DNA of 64,000 bases from BOG-908 sp964242115 (GTDB lineage: Bacteria > Pseudomonadota > Alphaproteobacteria > Acetobacterales > Acetobacteraceae). Where the stretch lies: positions 1-64,000 of the forward strand of contig CAXSZX010000011.1 in NCBI GenBank assembly GCA_964242115.1. Direction: 5' to 3'. Below the pieces are notes generated by a model. It did not search any database. It had not been told where the DNA came from and saw nothing but the letters and a program-made list of their open reading frames with translations. A program made the translations under genes and the position numbers. Shown here in pieces: positions 1-9,750 of this stretch (position 1 is the stretch's first letter; the number at the start of each line of letters is the position of its first letter).

Positions 1-155
1 ACGAACACGTCCTCGCCGCGCACGTTCTCCTGGATCTCGACGAAGATCTCCATGTCGGCGAAGCGGCGCACGGAGGCGCGCGTGAGCGGCAGGTTCAGGT
101 TGCGTGCCACCGCCTCGGCCAGCGGCCGATTGCTGTTACAAGCGACAATCTTCAT
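1..155 (-). CDS. prs: Ribose-phosphate pyrophosphokinase, N-terminal part (cut by window edge)
   Basis: Only the first 51 codons are inside the window; the gene reads leftwards off the edge from an ATG at 155. The translation opens MKIVACNSNRPLAEAVA and continues with the family hallmark ASVRRFADMEIFVEI and ENVRGEDVF, which is the N-terminal phosphoribosyltransferase-fold domain of PRPP synthetase. The enzyme transfers pyrophosphate from ATP to ribose 5-phosphate in the cytosol, giving PRPP for purine, pyrimidine, histidine, tryptophan and NAD synthesis. It is divergent from pqqB, with about 140 bases between the two starts, so the promoters of both must lie there. The product call is firm; nothing can be said about the rest of the gene. 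Confidence 0.93.
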   Translation of the reverse strand, partial: MKIVACNSNRPLAEAVARNLNLPLTRASVRRFADMEIFVEIQENVRGEDVF

Positions 156-295
156 CCTGGCCCGGGCCCCCTCGGCGGCGCGCGTCCTATAGCCGGGCGC
201 ATTCTGCCTGTCACGGGTTTGTCACGCATGGCCGCCGGTGGATTGCTGCCGACATGCTGTCTTGCCGGCGGCGCACGGTTGGGCGACGTTCAGGG

Positions 296-1189
296 ATGAA
301 ATGCCTGGTTCTCGGCTCGGCTGCGGGCGGCGGTTTCCCGCAGTGGAATTGCGGCTGCACGCTGTGTACGCTGGCCCGCGCCGGCGATAAGCGGGCGCTG
401 CCCCGCTCGCAGGTGTGCGTCGCGGTCAGCGCCGGCCGGCAAGACTGGGTGCTGGTGGGCGCGCCGCCGGATTTGCGCCAGCAGATACTCGACAACCCCG
501 CGCTGGCGCCGCGTGCGGCGCGGGACTCGCCGGTGGCCGGCGTGGTGCTGGTCAGCGCGGACGTGGACGGCATGGCCGGGCTGCTGGTGCTGCGCGAACA
601 GCAGCGCCTGCGCGTGTGGGCGCCGGCGCCGATCCTGCGCATCCTGGCGGAGAACCCGATCTTCGCGTCGCTGGACCCGGCCCTGGTTGAGCGCATCGAG
701 GTCACGCCCGGCCAGCCGGTGAACACCGGCTTCGGCCTGGCGCTGACGCTGCTCGAGATGCCCGGCAAGGTGCCGCTGTATCAGGAAGACAGGAGTGCGG
801 CCGCGGCCGAGGCAGCGTCCACGTACGCGGCGCGGCTGGAGAGCGGTGCCGCCACCGTGGTGATCGCACCCGGCTGTGCGGAGATCACCGGCGCGGTGCG
901 CACCCAGCTCGCCCGGGCGGACGCGCTGTTCTTCGACGGCACGCTGTTCACCGACGACGAGATGGTGCGCGCCGGGCTTAGCCATAAGACGGGGCGCCGG
1001 ATGGGGCACGTGCCGGTCAGCGGTCCCGGCGGGTCGCTGGAGGGGCTGTCGGACCACCCGGGGCGGCGGATCTACCTGCACATCAACAACACCAACCCGA
1101 TGCTGCTGGAGGGTTCGCCGGAACACCGGGCGGTGCGGGCGGCGGGGTGGCAGGTGGCGTTTGATGGGATGCTGGTGGAGGTGAAGTAA
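296..1189 (+). CDS. pqqB: Coenzyme PQQ biosynthesis protein PqqB (metallo-beta-lactamase fold)
   Basis: The 297-residue product opens MKCLVLGSAAGGGFPQWNCGC, the typical PqqB N-terminus, and carries ASPDLRQQ-like APPDLRQQIL, FFDGTLFTDDEM, RMGHVPVSGPGG and HINNTNPMLLEGSPE, all conserved in PqqB. The family has a metallo-beta-lactamase fold and takes part in pyrroloquinoline quinone maturation, probably as an early hydroxylase. The ATG at 296 was chosen because the family motif starts there; the frame stays open upstream to 104 but without homology. The stop TAA is directly followed by an AB repeat. No pqqA, C, D or E is visible nearby, so this is a detached pqqB. The usual partner genes must be elsewhere or absent. 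Confidence 0.93.
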   Translation: MKCLVLGSAAGGGFPQWNCGCTLCTLARAGDKRALPRSQVCVAVSAGRQDWVLVGAPPDLRQQILDNPALAPRAARDSPVAGVVLVSADVDGMAGLLVLREQQRLRVWAPAPILRILAENPIFASLDPALVERIEVTPGQPVNTGFGLALTLLEMPGKVPLYQEDRSAAAAEAASTYAARLESGAATVVIAPGCAEITGAVRTQLARADALFFDGTLFTDDEMVRAGLSHKTGRRMGHVPVSGPGGSLEGLSDHPGRRIYLHINNTNPMLLEGSPEHRAVRAAGWQVAFDGMLVEVK

Positions 1190-1333
1190 GCAAGCGGTTC
1201 TTTTTTGAAAAAAAGAACCAAAAAACTTTTGTCTCCGTGGGTTGTGCCGGGTTGAGGCGCGTCGTTTCAGCCGTCCGCGACAGCCGCATCAAAAGCTTTT
1301 TGCTTCTTTTTCTCGAAACAGGAGGCCTTGCTT
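1190..1333. repeat. AB repeat, full copy, B>A
   Basis: Left hairpin arms GGTTCTTTTTTT / AAAAAAAGAACC, then AAAAAACTTTTG, GC-rich core with CCGCGACAGC (the box in reverse), then an A hairpin with CTTC base. It lies between the converging pqqB and MATE genes. The MATE reading frame ends inside it. Confidence 0.93.
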
Positions 1334-2698
1334 CCTTCCTTCGCTGAGCTGCGCAAACCGCGTGGTCAGCCCCACCGCCACTACCGCCAGCCCCACGCAC
1401 AGCCCCCACCACAGCCCCACCACGCCCAGTTGCGCGCGGAACGCCAGCAGCCACCCCGCCCAGAACCCCAGCCCCCAGTAGCCGAACGTCGCCAGCAGCA
1501 TCGGCACGCGCACGTCCTGCAGGCCGCGCAGGGCGCCGGCTGCCGTCACCTGGGTGCCGTCCGCCAACTGGAACACGCCGGCCACGCGCAGCAGGCTTGC
1601 CGCCAGCCCGGCGGTGGCAGCGTCGGCGGCGCTGGCCGGCAAGTACAGCGCGGTGATCGTGCGCGAGGCCAGGCTCAGCACCACGGCGGAGGCGGCCATG
1701 AAGGTCACGCTGACGGCGATGGCGCAGAACCCCGCCCGGCGCGCCGCGCGGGTGTTTCCGGCGCCGGCCGCCATGGCCACTCGCACGTTGGCCGCCTGGC
1801 TGACGGCGAGCGGCACCATGAACGTGACGCTGGCCACGTTCAGCGCGATCATGTGCGCGGCCAGCGCGTTCGGCCCCAGCGAGGCGGCCAGGAACCCCAC
1901 GGCGAGGAACAGCCCGGCTTCCACCACCACGCTGCCGGCCACCGGCAGCCCGATCACCAGCAGCCGCCGCACCACGGCCAGGTCCGGCCGCGCTAGCCGC
2001 ACGAAGCGGCGGAAGTTCGGCCCGTGCAGCAGCGCCAGCATGCAGGTTGCCACCACGGACAGGGTGACCACGATGGCGCCGGCCGAGCCCGGGACGCCCC
2101 AGCCCGGCAGCCCGAGGCCGCCGCTGATCGCCAGCCGGCTAAGCCCTGCATGCAGCACCACGCCGGCAGGCAATACATACAGCAGCACCCGCTCCAGCCC
2201 GATCGCCGGCAGGAAGCCGCGCATCATGCCGACGCCCACCACGCCGGCCGGCACCGCCCAGCGCAGGATGTGCAGGTAGGCGGCCAGGTCGTGGGCCAGC
2301 ACCGGCGCCTGGCCGAGCGCGCGCCAGGCCGATGCCGGCGCGCTCAGGCCCGCAAACAGCGGGGCAGCGAGCAGCACGGCCAGCGCCACGCCGGACCAGT
2401 AGAGCGGCGGCACCTCGTCCGGGCGGCCGGCGCCGAGGCGGTGGGCGGCCAGCACGCCCACGCCGCTCAGCGCGCCCTGCAGGATCAGCAGCGCAGTGAT
2501 GAACACGCTGACGGCGAGCCCGCCGGCGGCCAGCGCTTGCGGGCCCAGGCGGCCGAGCATCAGCGTGCTGATCAGCCCCATGCCGATCTCGGAGAGCAGC
2601 GCCGCGGCGATGGGGGCCGAGATGATGATGGTGCGGCGCAGGTGCAGGCTGATGCGCCCGGCGCCGGTCTGGTCCAGCACGGGGTTGGCGGCGCTCAT
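1289..2698 (-). CDS. MATE family multidrug/cation antiporter (NorM-like)
   Basis: A 469-residue polytopic membrane protein with about twelve hydrophobic segments in two homologous halves. The N-terminal half reads LLSEIGMGLISTLMLGRLG and LAAGGLAVSVF, matching the first helices of MATE/NorM exporters, which use Na+ or H+ gradients to expel cationic drugs and metabolites through the inner membrane. The ATG at 2698 was preferred over a TTG at 2734. The C-terminus is odd: after LTTRFAQLSEGRKQ the reading frame enters the adjoining AB repeat and encodes GLLFREKEAKSF before the stop. The last dozen residues are therefore repeat-derived. It is divergent from the P450 gene, with an AB repeat between. 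Confidence 0.88.
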   Translation of the reverse strand: MSAANPVLDQTGAGRISLHLRRTIIISAPIAAALLSEIGMGLISTLMLGRLGPQALAAGGLAVSVFITALLILQGALSGVGVLAAHRLGAGRPDEVPPLYWSGVALAVLLAAPLFAGLSAPASAWRALGQAPVLAHDLAAYLHILRWAVPAGVVGVGMMRGFLPAIGLERVLLYVLPAGVVLHAGLSRLAISGGLGLPGWGVPGSAGAIVVTLSVVATCMLALLHGPNFRRFVRLARPDLAVVRRLLVIGLPVAGSVVVEAGLFLAVGFLAASLGPNALAAHMIALNVASVTFMVPLAVSQAANVRVAMAAGAGNTRAARRAGFCAIAVSVTFMAASAVVLSLASRTITALYLPASAADAATAGLAASLLRVAGVFQLADGTQVTAAGALRGLQDVRVPMLLATFGYWGLGFWAGWLLAFRAQLGVVGLWWGLCVGLAVVAVGLTTRFAQLSEGRKQGLLFREKEAKSF

Positions 2699-2736
2699 GG
2701 TGGGGGTTCTGTCAGGGGGGCTGCTGGCCGGCAAGG

Positions 2737-2873
2737 GTAAGCAAGGCCTTCTTTTCTGAAGAAAAGAAGCAAAAGACTTTTATCCCTGCTGTCGCGACGG
2801 TTCTGCAGCGTGTACCCCAGGGAACAAAAGTTTTTTGGTTCTTTTTTTCAAAAAAGAACTGCTTGCCTTGCCT
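2737..2873. repeat. AB repeat, full copy, A>B
   Basis: A hairpin (CTTCTTTTCTGAAGAAAAGAAG), then CTTTTATCCCTGCTGTCGCG box, core, then B hairpin with GGTTC base and GCTTGCCTTGC end. It fills most of the gap between two divergently transcribed genes (MATE and P450), so both promoters must be in it or in the short flanks. Confidence 0.93.
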
Positions 2874-2896
2874 TCTCCCGCACCACCTCTCGTCGC

Positions 2897-4282
2897 ATGC
2901 TCCAGCGCCTCCCCCCCAACGTCCCGCTCCCCACCCGCCTGCGCACGCAGCTGGAATCCTTCCTCGTCCTGCGCCGCAACCCGCTGGAGCTGTGGGGTGG
3001 CCCCGCCTACGAGCACGACATCCTCCCCGGCCGTTTCCTCGGCCGCGAGCAGCTGATGCTCAACGCGCCGGAGGCAATCCGCCACGTGCTGGTCACCAAT
3101 GTCGAGAACTACACCCGCACGCCGGTCACCCGCCGCGTGCTGCGCCCGGTGCTGGGCACCGGCCTGTTCCTCGCCGAGGGCGAGGCCTGGCGGGACCAGC
3201 GCCGCACCATCGCGCCGGCGCTGGCCCCGCGCACCATGCCGATCTTGGCGCGCCACGTGGTGGCCGCCAGCGCCGCCAAGGAGGCCGAGCTCGACCGTCT
3301 GACGCACCGCCCGCTGGAGCTGTTGCCGCATCTGCAGCATCTGGCGCTGGCGATCGCCGGGCAGTCGATGTTCTCTCTGGAGATGTCCGGCTTCGCCACC
3401 GAGCTGCGGCGGCTGCTGGTGGGCTACGGCATGCGCTACGCGCAGCCCGGCGTGCTGGACCTGATGCTGCCGGAGCACGTGCCCAGCCTGGTGGACCGCG
3501 GCCGCGCCACCTTCCGCACCGAGTGGCTGGCGTTTCTCGACCGCCTGATTGAGGTGCGCCGCGGCCTGGCCCCGCCCGCCGGCGCCCCGCTCGAGGCGAA
3601 CGGCGAGGCACGGCCGCGCGACCTGTTCGACCTGCTCTCCGCCGCGCGCGACCCGGAGACCGGTGCCGGCTTCGACCACGCGCAGTTGCGCGACGAGGTC
3701 TCCACCATGATCCTCGCCGGGCACGAGACCACGGCCGTCACCCTGTTCTGGTCGGTCTACCTGGCCGCACTTTATCCGGACCAGCAGGACGCGCTGGCGG
3801 CCGAGCTTGCCGGTGCGGACCTCTCGGCCGACCACGCCGCCGCCACGCTGGCGCATCTGCCCGCCACCCGCGCCCACGTGGACGAGGCGTTGCGACTGTA
3901 TCCGCCGGCGTTCCTGATCGTGCGCGGGGCGCAGGCGGACGACAGCATCATGGGCCACAAGGTCGCTGCCGGCACCACCATCACCATCTCGCCGTGGGTG
4001 CTGCATCGCCATCGCGCCCGCTGGCACGCGCCGGATGCGTTCGACCCGTCACGGTTCATGCCCGGCGCGGTGCCGCCGGAGCGTTACACATACATGCCGT
4101 TCGGTGCCGGGCCGCGCATTTGCGTCGGTGCACAGTTCGCGCTGACAGAGGCGACACTTGTGCTCGCGCGGCTGCTCAAGCGGTTCCGGGTGAGCTTGTC
4201 CGGGACAGGGACGGTGGTGCCGCGGGGGATCGTGACGACGCAGCCGGACCGGCCGGTGCGGTTCGTTCTGACCTCGCGCTGA
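2897..4282 (+). CDS. Cytochrome P450
   Basis: A 461-residue haem-thiolate monooxygenase. The oxygen-binding I-helix motif AGHETTA, the K-helix ExxR in DEALRLYPP and the haem-ligand loop FGAGPRICVGAQFA with its cysteine are all intact. P450s insert one atom of O2 into a substrate using electrons from a ferredoxin or flavoprotein. No redox partner gene is adjacent, and the substrate cannot be told from sequence. There is no N-terminal membrane anchor, as usual for bacterial P450s. The ATG at 2897 follows the repeat; the frame is open further upstream through the AB repeat, but that part is repeat-encoded. No clear ribosome binding site is visible. Confidence 0.93.
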   Translation: MLQRLPPNVPLPTRLRTQLESFLVLRRNPLELWGGPAYEHDILPGRFLGREQLMLNAPEAIRHVLVTNVENYTRTPVTRRVLRPVLGTGLFLAEGEAWRDQRRTIAPALAPRTMPILARHVVAASAAKEAELDRLTHRPLELLPHLQHLALAIAGQSMFSLEMSGFATELRRLLVGYGMRYAQPGVLDLMLPEHVPSLVDRGRATFRTEWLAFLDRLIEVRRGLAPPAGAPLEANGEARPRDLFDLLSAARDPETGAGFDHAQLRDEVSTMILAGHETTAVTLFWSVYLAALYPDQQDALAAELAGADLSADHAAATLAHLPATRAHVDEALRLYPPAFLIVRGAQADDSIMGHKVAAGTTITISPWVLHRHRARWHAPDAFDPSRFMPGAVPPERYTYMPFGAGPRICVGAQFALTEATLVLARLLKRFRVSLSGTGTVVPRGIVTTQPDRPVRFVLTSR

Positions 4283-4283
4283 G

Positions 4284-4415
4284 GAAGCAAGCAAACGATA
4301 CTTTTCTGAAGAGAAGAACCAAAAACTTTTGTTCCCGCGAACGCGCTGCAAAACCTTCGCGACAGCAGGACCAAAGTTTTTTGCTTCTTTTTTTCAAAAA
4401 AGAAGCGCTTGCTTT
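4284..4415. repeat. AB repeat, full copy, B>A
   Basis: Slightly degraded B hairpin (ACTTTTCTGAAGAGAAG), core with TTCGCGACAGCAGG, and a good A hairpin GCTTCTTTTTTTC/AAAAAAGAAGC. It lies between two genes in the same direction (P450 and antiporter). Confidence 0.88.
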
Positions 4416-4443
4416 TTCTACTCCGGACCCGGCTTAGCGCCGC

Positions 4444-5712
4444 ATGACAGCATTCGACATCTGGCTCCTGCTGCTGTGCACCTTCGGCTTGCTGGTGGCT
4501 CTCGGCGCCACGTCCGGCGTGGTCAACGAGCAGCTCTGGGTGTCAGAGCCGCTGGCCTGCGTGCTGGCCGGCATCGCGGTAGGCCCCCTCGGCGCCGGCT
4601 TGCTTCACCTCGACCCGGCAACCAGCACCATGTCCACCGCCATCCTGCGCGAGGCTGCGCGCGTGACCCTGGCCATCGCGGTGACGGGTGCCGCGATGCG
4701 GCTGCCGGCCTATTGGTTGCGGCAGAACTGGCGCGGCCTGACCGTCGCACTGGGGCCGGGCATGGTGCTAATGTGGCTTGCGGGCGCGCTGGTCAGTGCC
4801 GTTACGATCGGCATGCCTGTCCTGGACTGCCTGCTGCTTGGCGCCGCGATCGCGCCGACCGACCCGGTGCTCTCGGCGCCGATCCTGTCCGGCAAGCTGG
4901 CGCAGCGTGCCGTGCCGGCCGATTTGCGCCACGCGATGACGGCGGAGAGTGCGATCAACGACGGGCTCGGCCTGCCGCTGGTGTTGCTGCCGATCCTGCT
5001 CATGCAGCACGCGCCGGCCCAGGCCGGGCTGGAGTGGATCACCAGGGTGGTCGGGTGGGAGATCGGCGGCGCCGTTGTGGCCGGCGCTGCCGCGGGCTGG
5101 CTGACGGCGAAGTGCATGACGTGGGCGCGCGGGCGGCCGGACGCGGACGGCGCCTCGTTGCTGACGGTGACGATCTCGCTGGCGCTGGCCACGATGGCCG
5201 GCGTGCACCTGCTGGGCGCCGACGAGATCCTCGCCGCCTTCGTCGCCGGTGCGGTGCTGAACAACGTCAACCGGCAGGCCGAGGTGCAGGAGCACCACGA
5301 GCGGTTCAGCGAGGCGCTCGGCCGGTTCTTCGACCTGCCGGTGATGATCCTGTTCGGAGCCGCCATCCCGTGGACCGACTGGGTGGGCCTGGGCTGGCGC
5401 GGCGTCGCGTTCGCGGCCGGGGTGTTGCTGCTGCGCCGGCTGCCGGCGTGGCTGCTGCTGGGGCGGCTGATGCCGTGGACCCGGCCGGTGCGCAGCGCGG
5501 TGTTCGCCGGCTGGTTCGGCCCGATCGGCGCCGCGGCCCTGTTCTACGCCATGCTGATCCAGGACGAGACCGGGTCAGCGAAGCTGTGGCCGTATGTCAG
5601 CCTGGCGATCGGCGCGTCGGTGCTGGCGCACGGCGTCAGTTCGACGCCGTTGACGCGCTGGTTCGGCGCGCGGCAGGCGGTGCCGCGGCAGGTGGACGAG
5701 CAGCCCCGATGA
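4444..5712 (+). CDS. Cation:proton antiporter of the CPA1/NhaP type
   Basis: A 422-residue inner-membrane protein of about twelve helices. The central motif GAAIAPTDPVLSAPIL and the following AESAINDGLGLPLVLL are the acidic ion-binding signatures of CPA-family Na+(K+)/H+ exchangers, and FDLPVMILFGAAIPW matches the later conserved helix. The role is monovalent cation and pH homeostasis. The ATG at 4444 is clear. The stop overlaps the start of the next gene in an ATGA arrangement, so the two transporters are translationally coupled and probably act together in ion homeostasis. No regulatory domain is seen at the short hydrophilic C-terminus. Confidence 0.9.
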   Translation: MTAFDIWLLLLCTFGLLVALGATSGVVNEQLWVSEPLACVLAGIAVGPLGAGLLHLDPATSTMSTAILREAARVTLAIAVTGAAMRLPAYWLRQNWRGLTVALGPGMVLMWLAGALVSAVTIGMPVLDCLLLGAAIAPTDPVLSAPILSGKLAQRAVPADLRHAMTAESAINDGLGLPLVLLPILLMQHAPAQAGLEWITRVVGWEIGGAVVAGAAAGWLTAKCMTWARGRPDADGASLLTVTISLALATMAGVHLLGADEILAAFVAGAVLNNVNRQAEVQEHHERFSEALGRFFDLPVMILFGAAIPWTDWVGLGWRGVAFAAGVLLLRRLPAWLLLGRLMPWTRPVRSAVFAGWFGPIGAAALFYAMLIQDETGSAKLWPYVSLAIGASVLAHGVSSTPLTRWFGARQAVPRQVDEQPR

Positions 5713-6803
5713 CGGGGGCGGTGCTGCTGCGACGGCTGAAGGTGCCGCTCGCCCTGCTGGCGGTCGTGCCGGTGGCGCCGGTGCTGGCCACCCTGAGCTC
5801 CGCCGCGCCGGCCTGGGTGTTCCTGGCAGGTGCGGCGGGTGTGGCGGTGCTGGCGGACTGGGTGCGGCGCGCTACCGAGCAGGTGGCCGAGCATGTCGGG
5901 CCGGCGATCGGCGGCCTGCTCGCCATCAGCTTCGGCAGCCTTGCGGAGATCATCCTGGCGATGTCCGTGCTGGCCCGTGGCGAGGCGGCCGTGGTGCGCG
6001 CGCAGATCACCGGCTCCATCCTCGGCACCGGCCTGCTCGGGCTGGGCATCGCCGTGCTGGCCGGCGGGATCGGCCGCGAGCGGCAAAGCTTCAAGCGGGA
6101 GCGCGCCGGGCAGTTGTCCAGCCTGCTGATCCTGGTGGTGATCGCGCTGCTGCTGCCCGCGGTGTTCAACCTGGCTGCGGGCGCGGCCAGCGCGCGCAGG
6201 CTGGCCGTCACCGACGAGCAGCTCAGCATCGGCGTGTCGCTGGTGCTGCTGGCGATCTACGCGGCCAACCTGGTTTACACGCTGGTGACCCACCGCGACG
6301 TGTTCGCCTCGGGCGAGCCGAAGGACGGAGGCGATGACGGGCGCTGGCCGCTACGGCTTGCCGTGGCCGTGCTGGTGGGGGCGACCGCGGTGATCGCGCT
6401 GGAGGCGGAACTGGTGTCCGGCGCGCTGGAGGCCACCGCCGGCTCGCTTGGCCTCTCGACGGTCTTCCTGGGCGTGATCGTGCTGGCGGTCGTCGGCACG
6501 GCGTCCGACCTGTTCGCCGCCGCGTGGTTCGCCCGGCAGGACAGGATCGGGCTCGTGCTCAACATCTGCATCGGCTCGGCGATCCAGGTAGCGCTGGTGG
6601 TGGCCCCGCTGCTGGTTCTCGTCTCCTGGGCGATCGGCAAGCCGATGACGCTGGTGTTCGGCCCGCTGGACCTGTTCGCGATCGCGGGGACGGCGTTCAT
6701 CGTCAACTCGATTTCTGCGGACGGCGAGACGAACTGGTTCGAGGGCGTGCTGCTGGTTGGGGTTTATGCGTTGCTGGGGCTGGCGTTTTTCTTTGTTGGG
6801 TGA
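5709..6803 (+). CDS. Calcium/proton (CAX-type) exchanger, divergent signature
   Basis: A 364-residue protein of about eleven transmembrane helices in two repeats, typical of the Ca2+/cation antiporter superfamily. The first repeat has SFGSLAEIILAMSVL where CAX proteins have a GNATELI-like motif. The second has VVGTASDLFAAAWFARQ where a GNAAEH-like motif is expected. The positions fit, but Asn is replaced by Ser/Thr and the second Glu by Asp, so ion choice may differ from Ca2+. The GERxxF-like stretch GRERQSFKRERAGQLSSLL resembles the ChaA loop. The start overlaps the upstream antiporter stop by four bases. The superfamily is clear; the substrate is not. Confidence 0.82.
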   Translation: MTGAVLLRRLKVPLALLAVVPVAPVLATLSSAAPAWVFLAGAAGVAVLADWVRRATEQVAEHVGPAIGGLLAISFGSLAEIILAMSVLARGEAAVVRAQITGSILGTGLLGLGIAVLAGGIGRERQSFKRERAGQLSSLLILVVIALLLPAVFNLAAGAASARRLAVTDEQLSIGVSLVLLAIYAANLVYTLVTHRDVFASGEPKDGGDDGRWPLRLAVAVLVGATAVIALEAELVSGALEATAGSLGLSTVFLGVIVLAVVGTASDLFAAAWFARQDRIGLVLNICIGSAIQVALVVAPLLVLVSWAIGKPMTLVFGPLDLFAIAGTAFIVNSISADGETNWFEGVLLVGVYALLGLAFFFVG

Positions 6804-6939
6804 AGCAAGCAAGGCCTTCTTTTCTGAAGAAAAGAAGTAAAAGACTGCTACCCGCGCTGTCGCGGAGGCCGCCGCAGCGTGTGGCCTTGGGAACAAGAAT
6901 TTTGTGGTCCTTTGTTTCAAAGAAGAACCGCTTGCCTGC
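6804..6939. repeat. AB repeat, full copy with eroded B arm, A>B
   Basis: The A hairpin is perfect and is followed by CGCTGTCGCGGAG. The B side is mutated (GAATTTTGTGGTCCTTTGTTTC) but ends with GAACCGCTTGCC. It lies between co-directional genes. Confidence 0.85.
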
Positions 6940-7029
6940 TTCCCTGGACGCGCAGGTCTGGCCTGCCGACGCCAAGCGAAACCATCCGCGCGGAACCCTG
7001 TTGTCCCGCCATCATCCCCGCGAGGAGAC

Positions 7030-7695
7030 ATGACGATGCGCAAGACGCTTTTGGCTTCCGCCACCCTGTTCGGCTTGGCGTTCATGCCGGCCGCTTTCGC
7101 CCAGGCGCCGGACCAGCCCGCGCCTGACGCGAGCGCCAGCACCCCGCCCGCCTCGCCGGTGCTGCCCAAGCACCACTACAGGCACCTGGCCCAGGCTGCC
7201 GACCCGCAGGGCGAGCACTGGGCGCACCAGCCGGGCACCGGGCAGAGCGGCCCGGCTTCCACGCGCGCCAGCAACATCGATTCGGCTGGCACCCACTCCG
7301 ACATTGCGCCGCACCTGCCGCAGCCGGCCGGCGGCGAGAACGCCGGCCCGTGGAACTACCTGCGTGAGGCCGAGCGCGCGCTGGACCACCGCGAGACCGG
7401 CCGGGCGCAGCAGGCGCTCGAGATGGCCGAGACGCGTCTGCTCGACCGCAGCACGCCGGTGGCGGAGGCCAACCAGCCCGACCCGGGCGCGGTGGTGGGG
7501 CAGGTCAGCCAGGCGCGTCAGGCGCTGGGCCACGGCGACATCAAGGCTTCGCGCCAGGCGATCGCGCTCGCGCTGACCCACGCGCCGCAGGACGGTGGCG
7601 AGCCGGGTGCGTCCAACCCCGCGGTGACCGGCATCCATACCTCCACCCAGACGACGACGACGCAGACCAGCACGGTCCCGCCCGGCCAGCAGTAG
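7030..7695 (+). CDS. Secreted hypothetical protein
   Basis: A 221-residue protein with a Sec signal peptide (MTMRKTLLASATLFGLAF, cleavage after AAFAQA). The mature part is Pro/Ala/His-rich at first, then a helical middle (about residues 115-195: NYLREAERALDHRETGRAQQ, then two more Ala/Gln-rich helices), and a Thr-rich tail with TQTTTTQTSTVPPGQQ. The ribosome binding site GAGGAG sits seven bases before the ATG. A standard hairpin-T terminator follows the stop. I do not recognise a named family. The helices resemble a small periplasmic bundle, but no ligand or catalytic residues are evident. Confidence 0.8.
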   Translation: MTMRKTLLASATLFGLAFMPAAFAQAPDQPAPDASASTPPASPVLPKHHYRHLAQAADPQGEHWAHQPGTGQSGPASTRASNIDSAGTHSDIAPHLPQPAGGENAGPWNYLREAERALDHRETGRAQQALEMAETRLLDRSTPVAEANQPDPGAVVGQVSQARQALGHGDIKASRQAIALALTHAPQDGGEPGASNPAVTGIHTSTQTTTTQTSTVPPGQQ

Positions 7696-7705
7696 CGCCG
7701 CGTTC

Positions 7706-7745
7706 CGCCGCGCCCCTGCCATTCGGTGGCGGCGCGGCGTTTTTC
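7706..7745 (+). terminator. Rho-independent terminator
   Basis: GC stem CGCCGCGCC / GGCGCGGCG (7706-7714 with 7731-7739), with a secondary CTGCC/GGTGGC pairing in the loop, followed by TTTTT. It is a conventional terminator after the secreted protein. It is notable as one of few gaps here that has a normal terminator instead of an AB repeat. Confidence 0.8.
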
Positions 7746-7871
7746 CTCGCATCTGCGAGGCCGAGCCACTATCTGCATGCCAACGCGGCGTGCGCGCAGG
7801 GTCTGACCTCTCGTCAGGCCCTTTTCGTATGGGCCGCACGCGCCCCGACACACTCAAAGCAAAGTGCCCCC

Positions 7872-9700
<1,829 letters not shown>

Positions 9701-9701
<1 letters not shown>

Positions 9702-9750
9702 GCAAGCAAGCGGTTCTTTTTTTGAAAAAAAGAACCAAAAAACTTTTGCT
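9701..9750. repeat. AB repeat, B half only
   Basis: GCAAGCAAGCGGTTC hairpin followed by CCAAAAAACTTTTG, then the sequence leaves the family. No core box or A end follows, so this is a truncated copy just after typA. Confidence 0.88.

Noticed and set aside
1190..1240. B hairpins as ordinary Rho-independent terminators
   Set aside because: The stem is mostly A/T and is followed by AAAAAACTTTTG, not a T-run, and copies also lie in divergent gaps; some terminator activity cannot be excluded.
4329..5708. Long frame fused upstream of the CAX gene
   Set aside because: It is an alternative frame of the CPA antiporter; the CAX protein itself starts at 5709.
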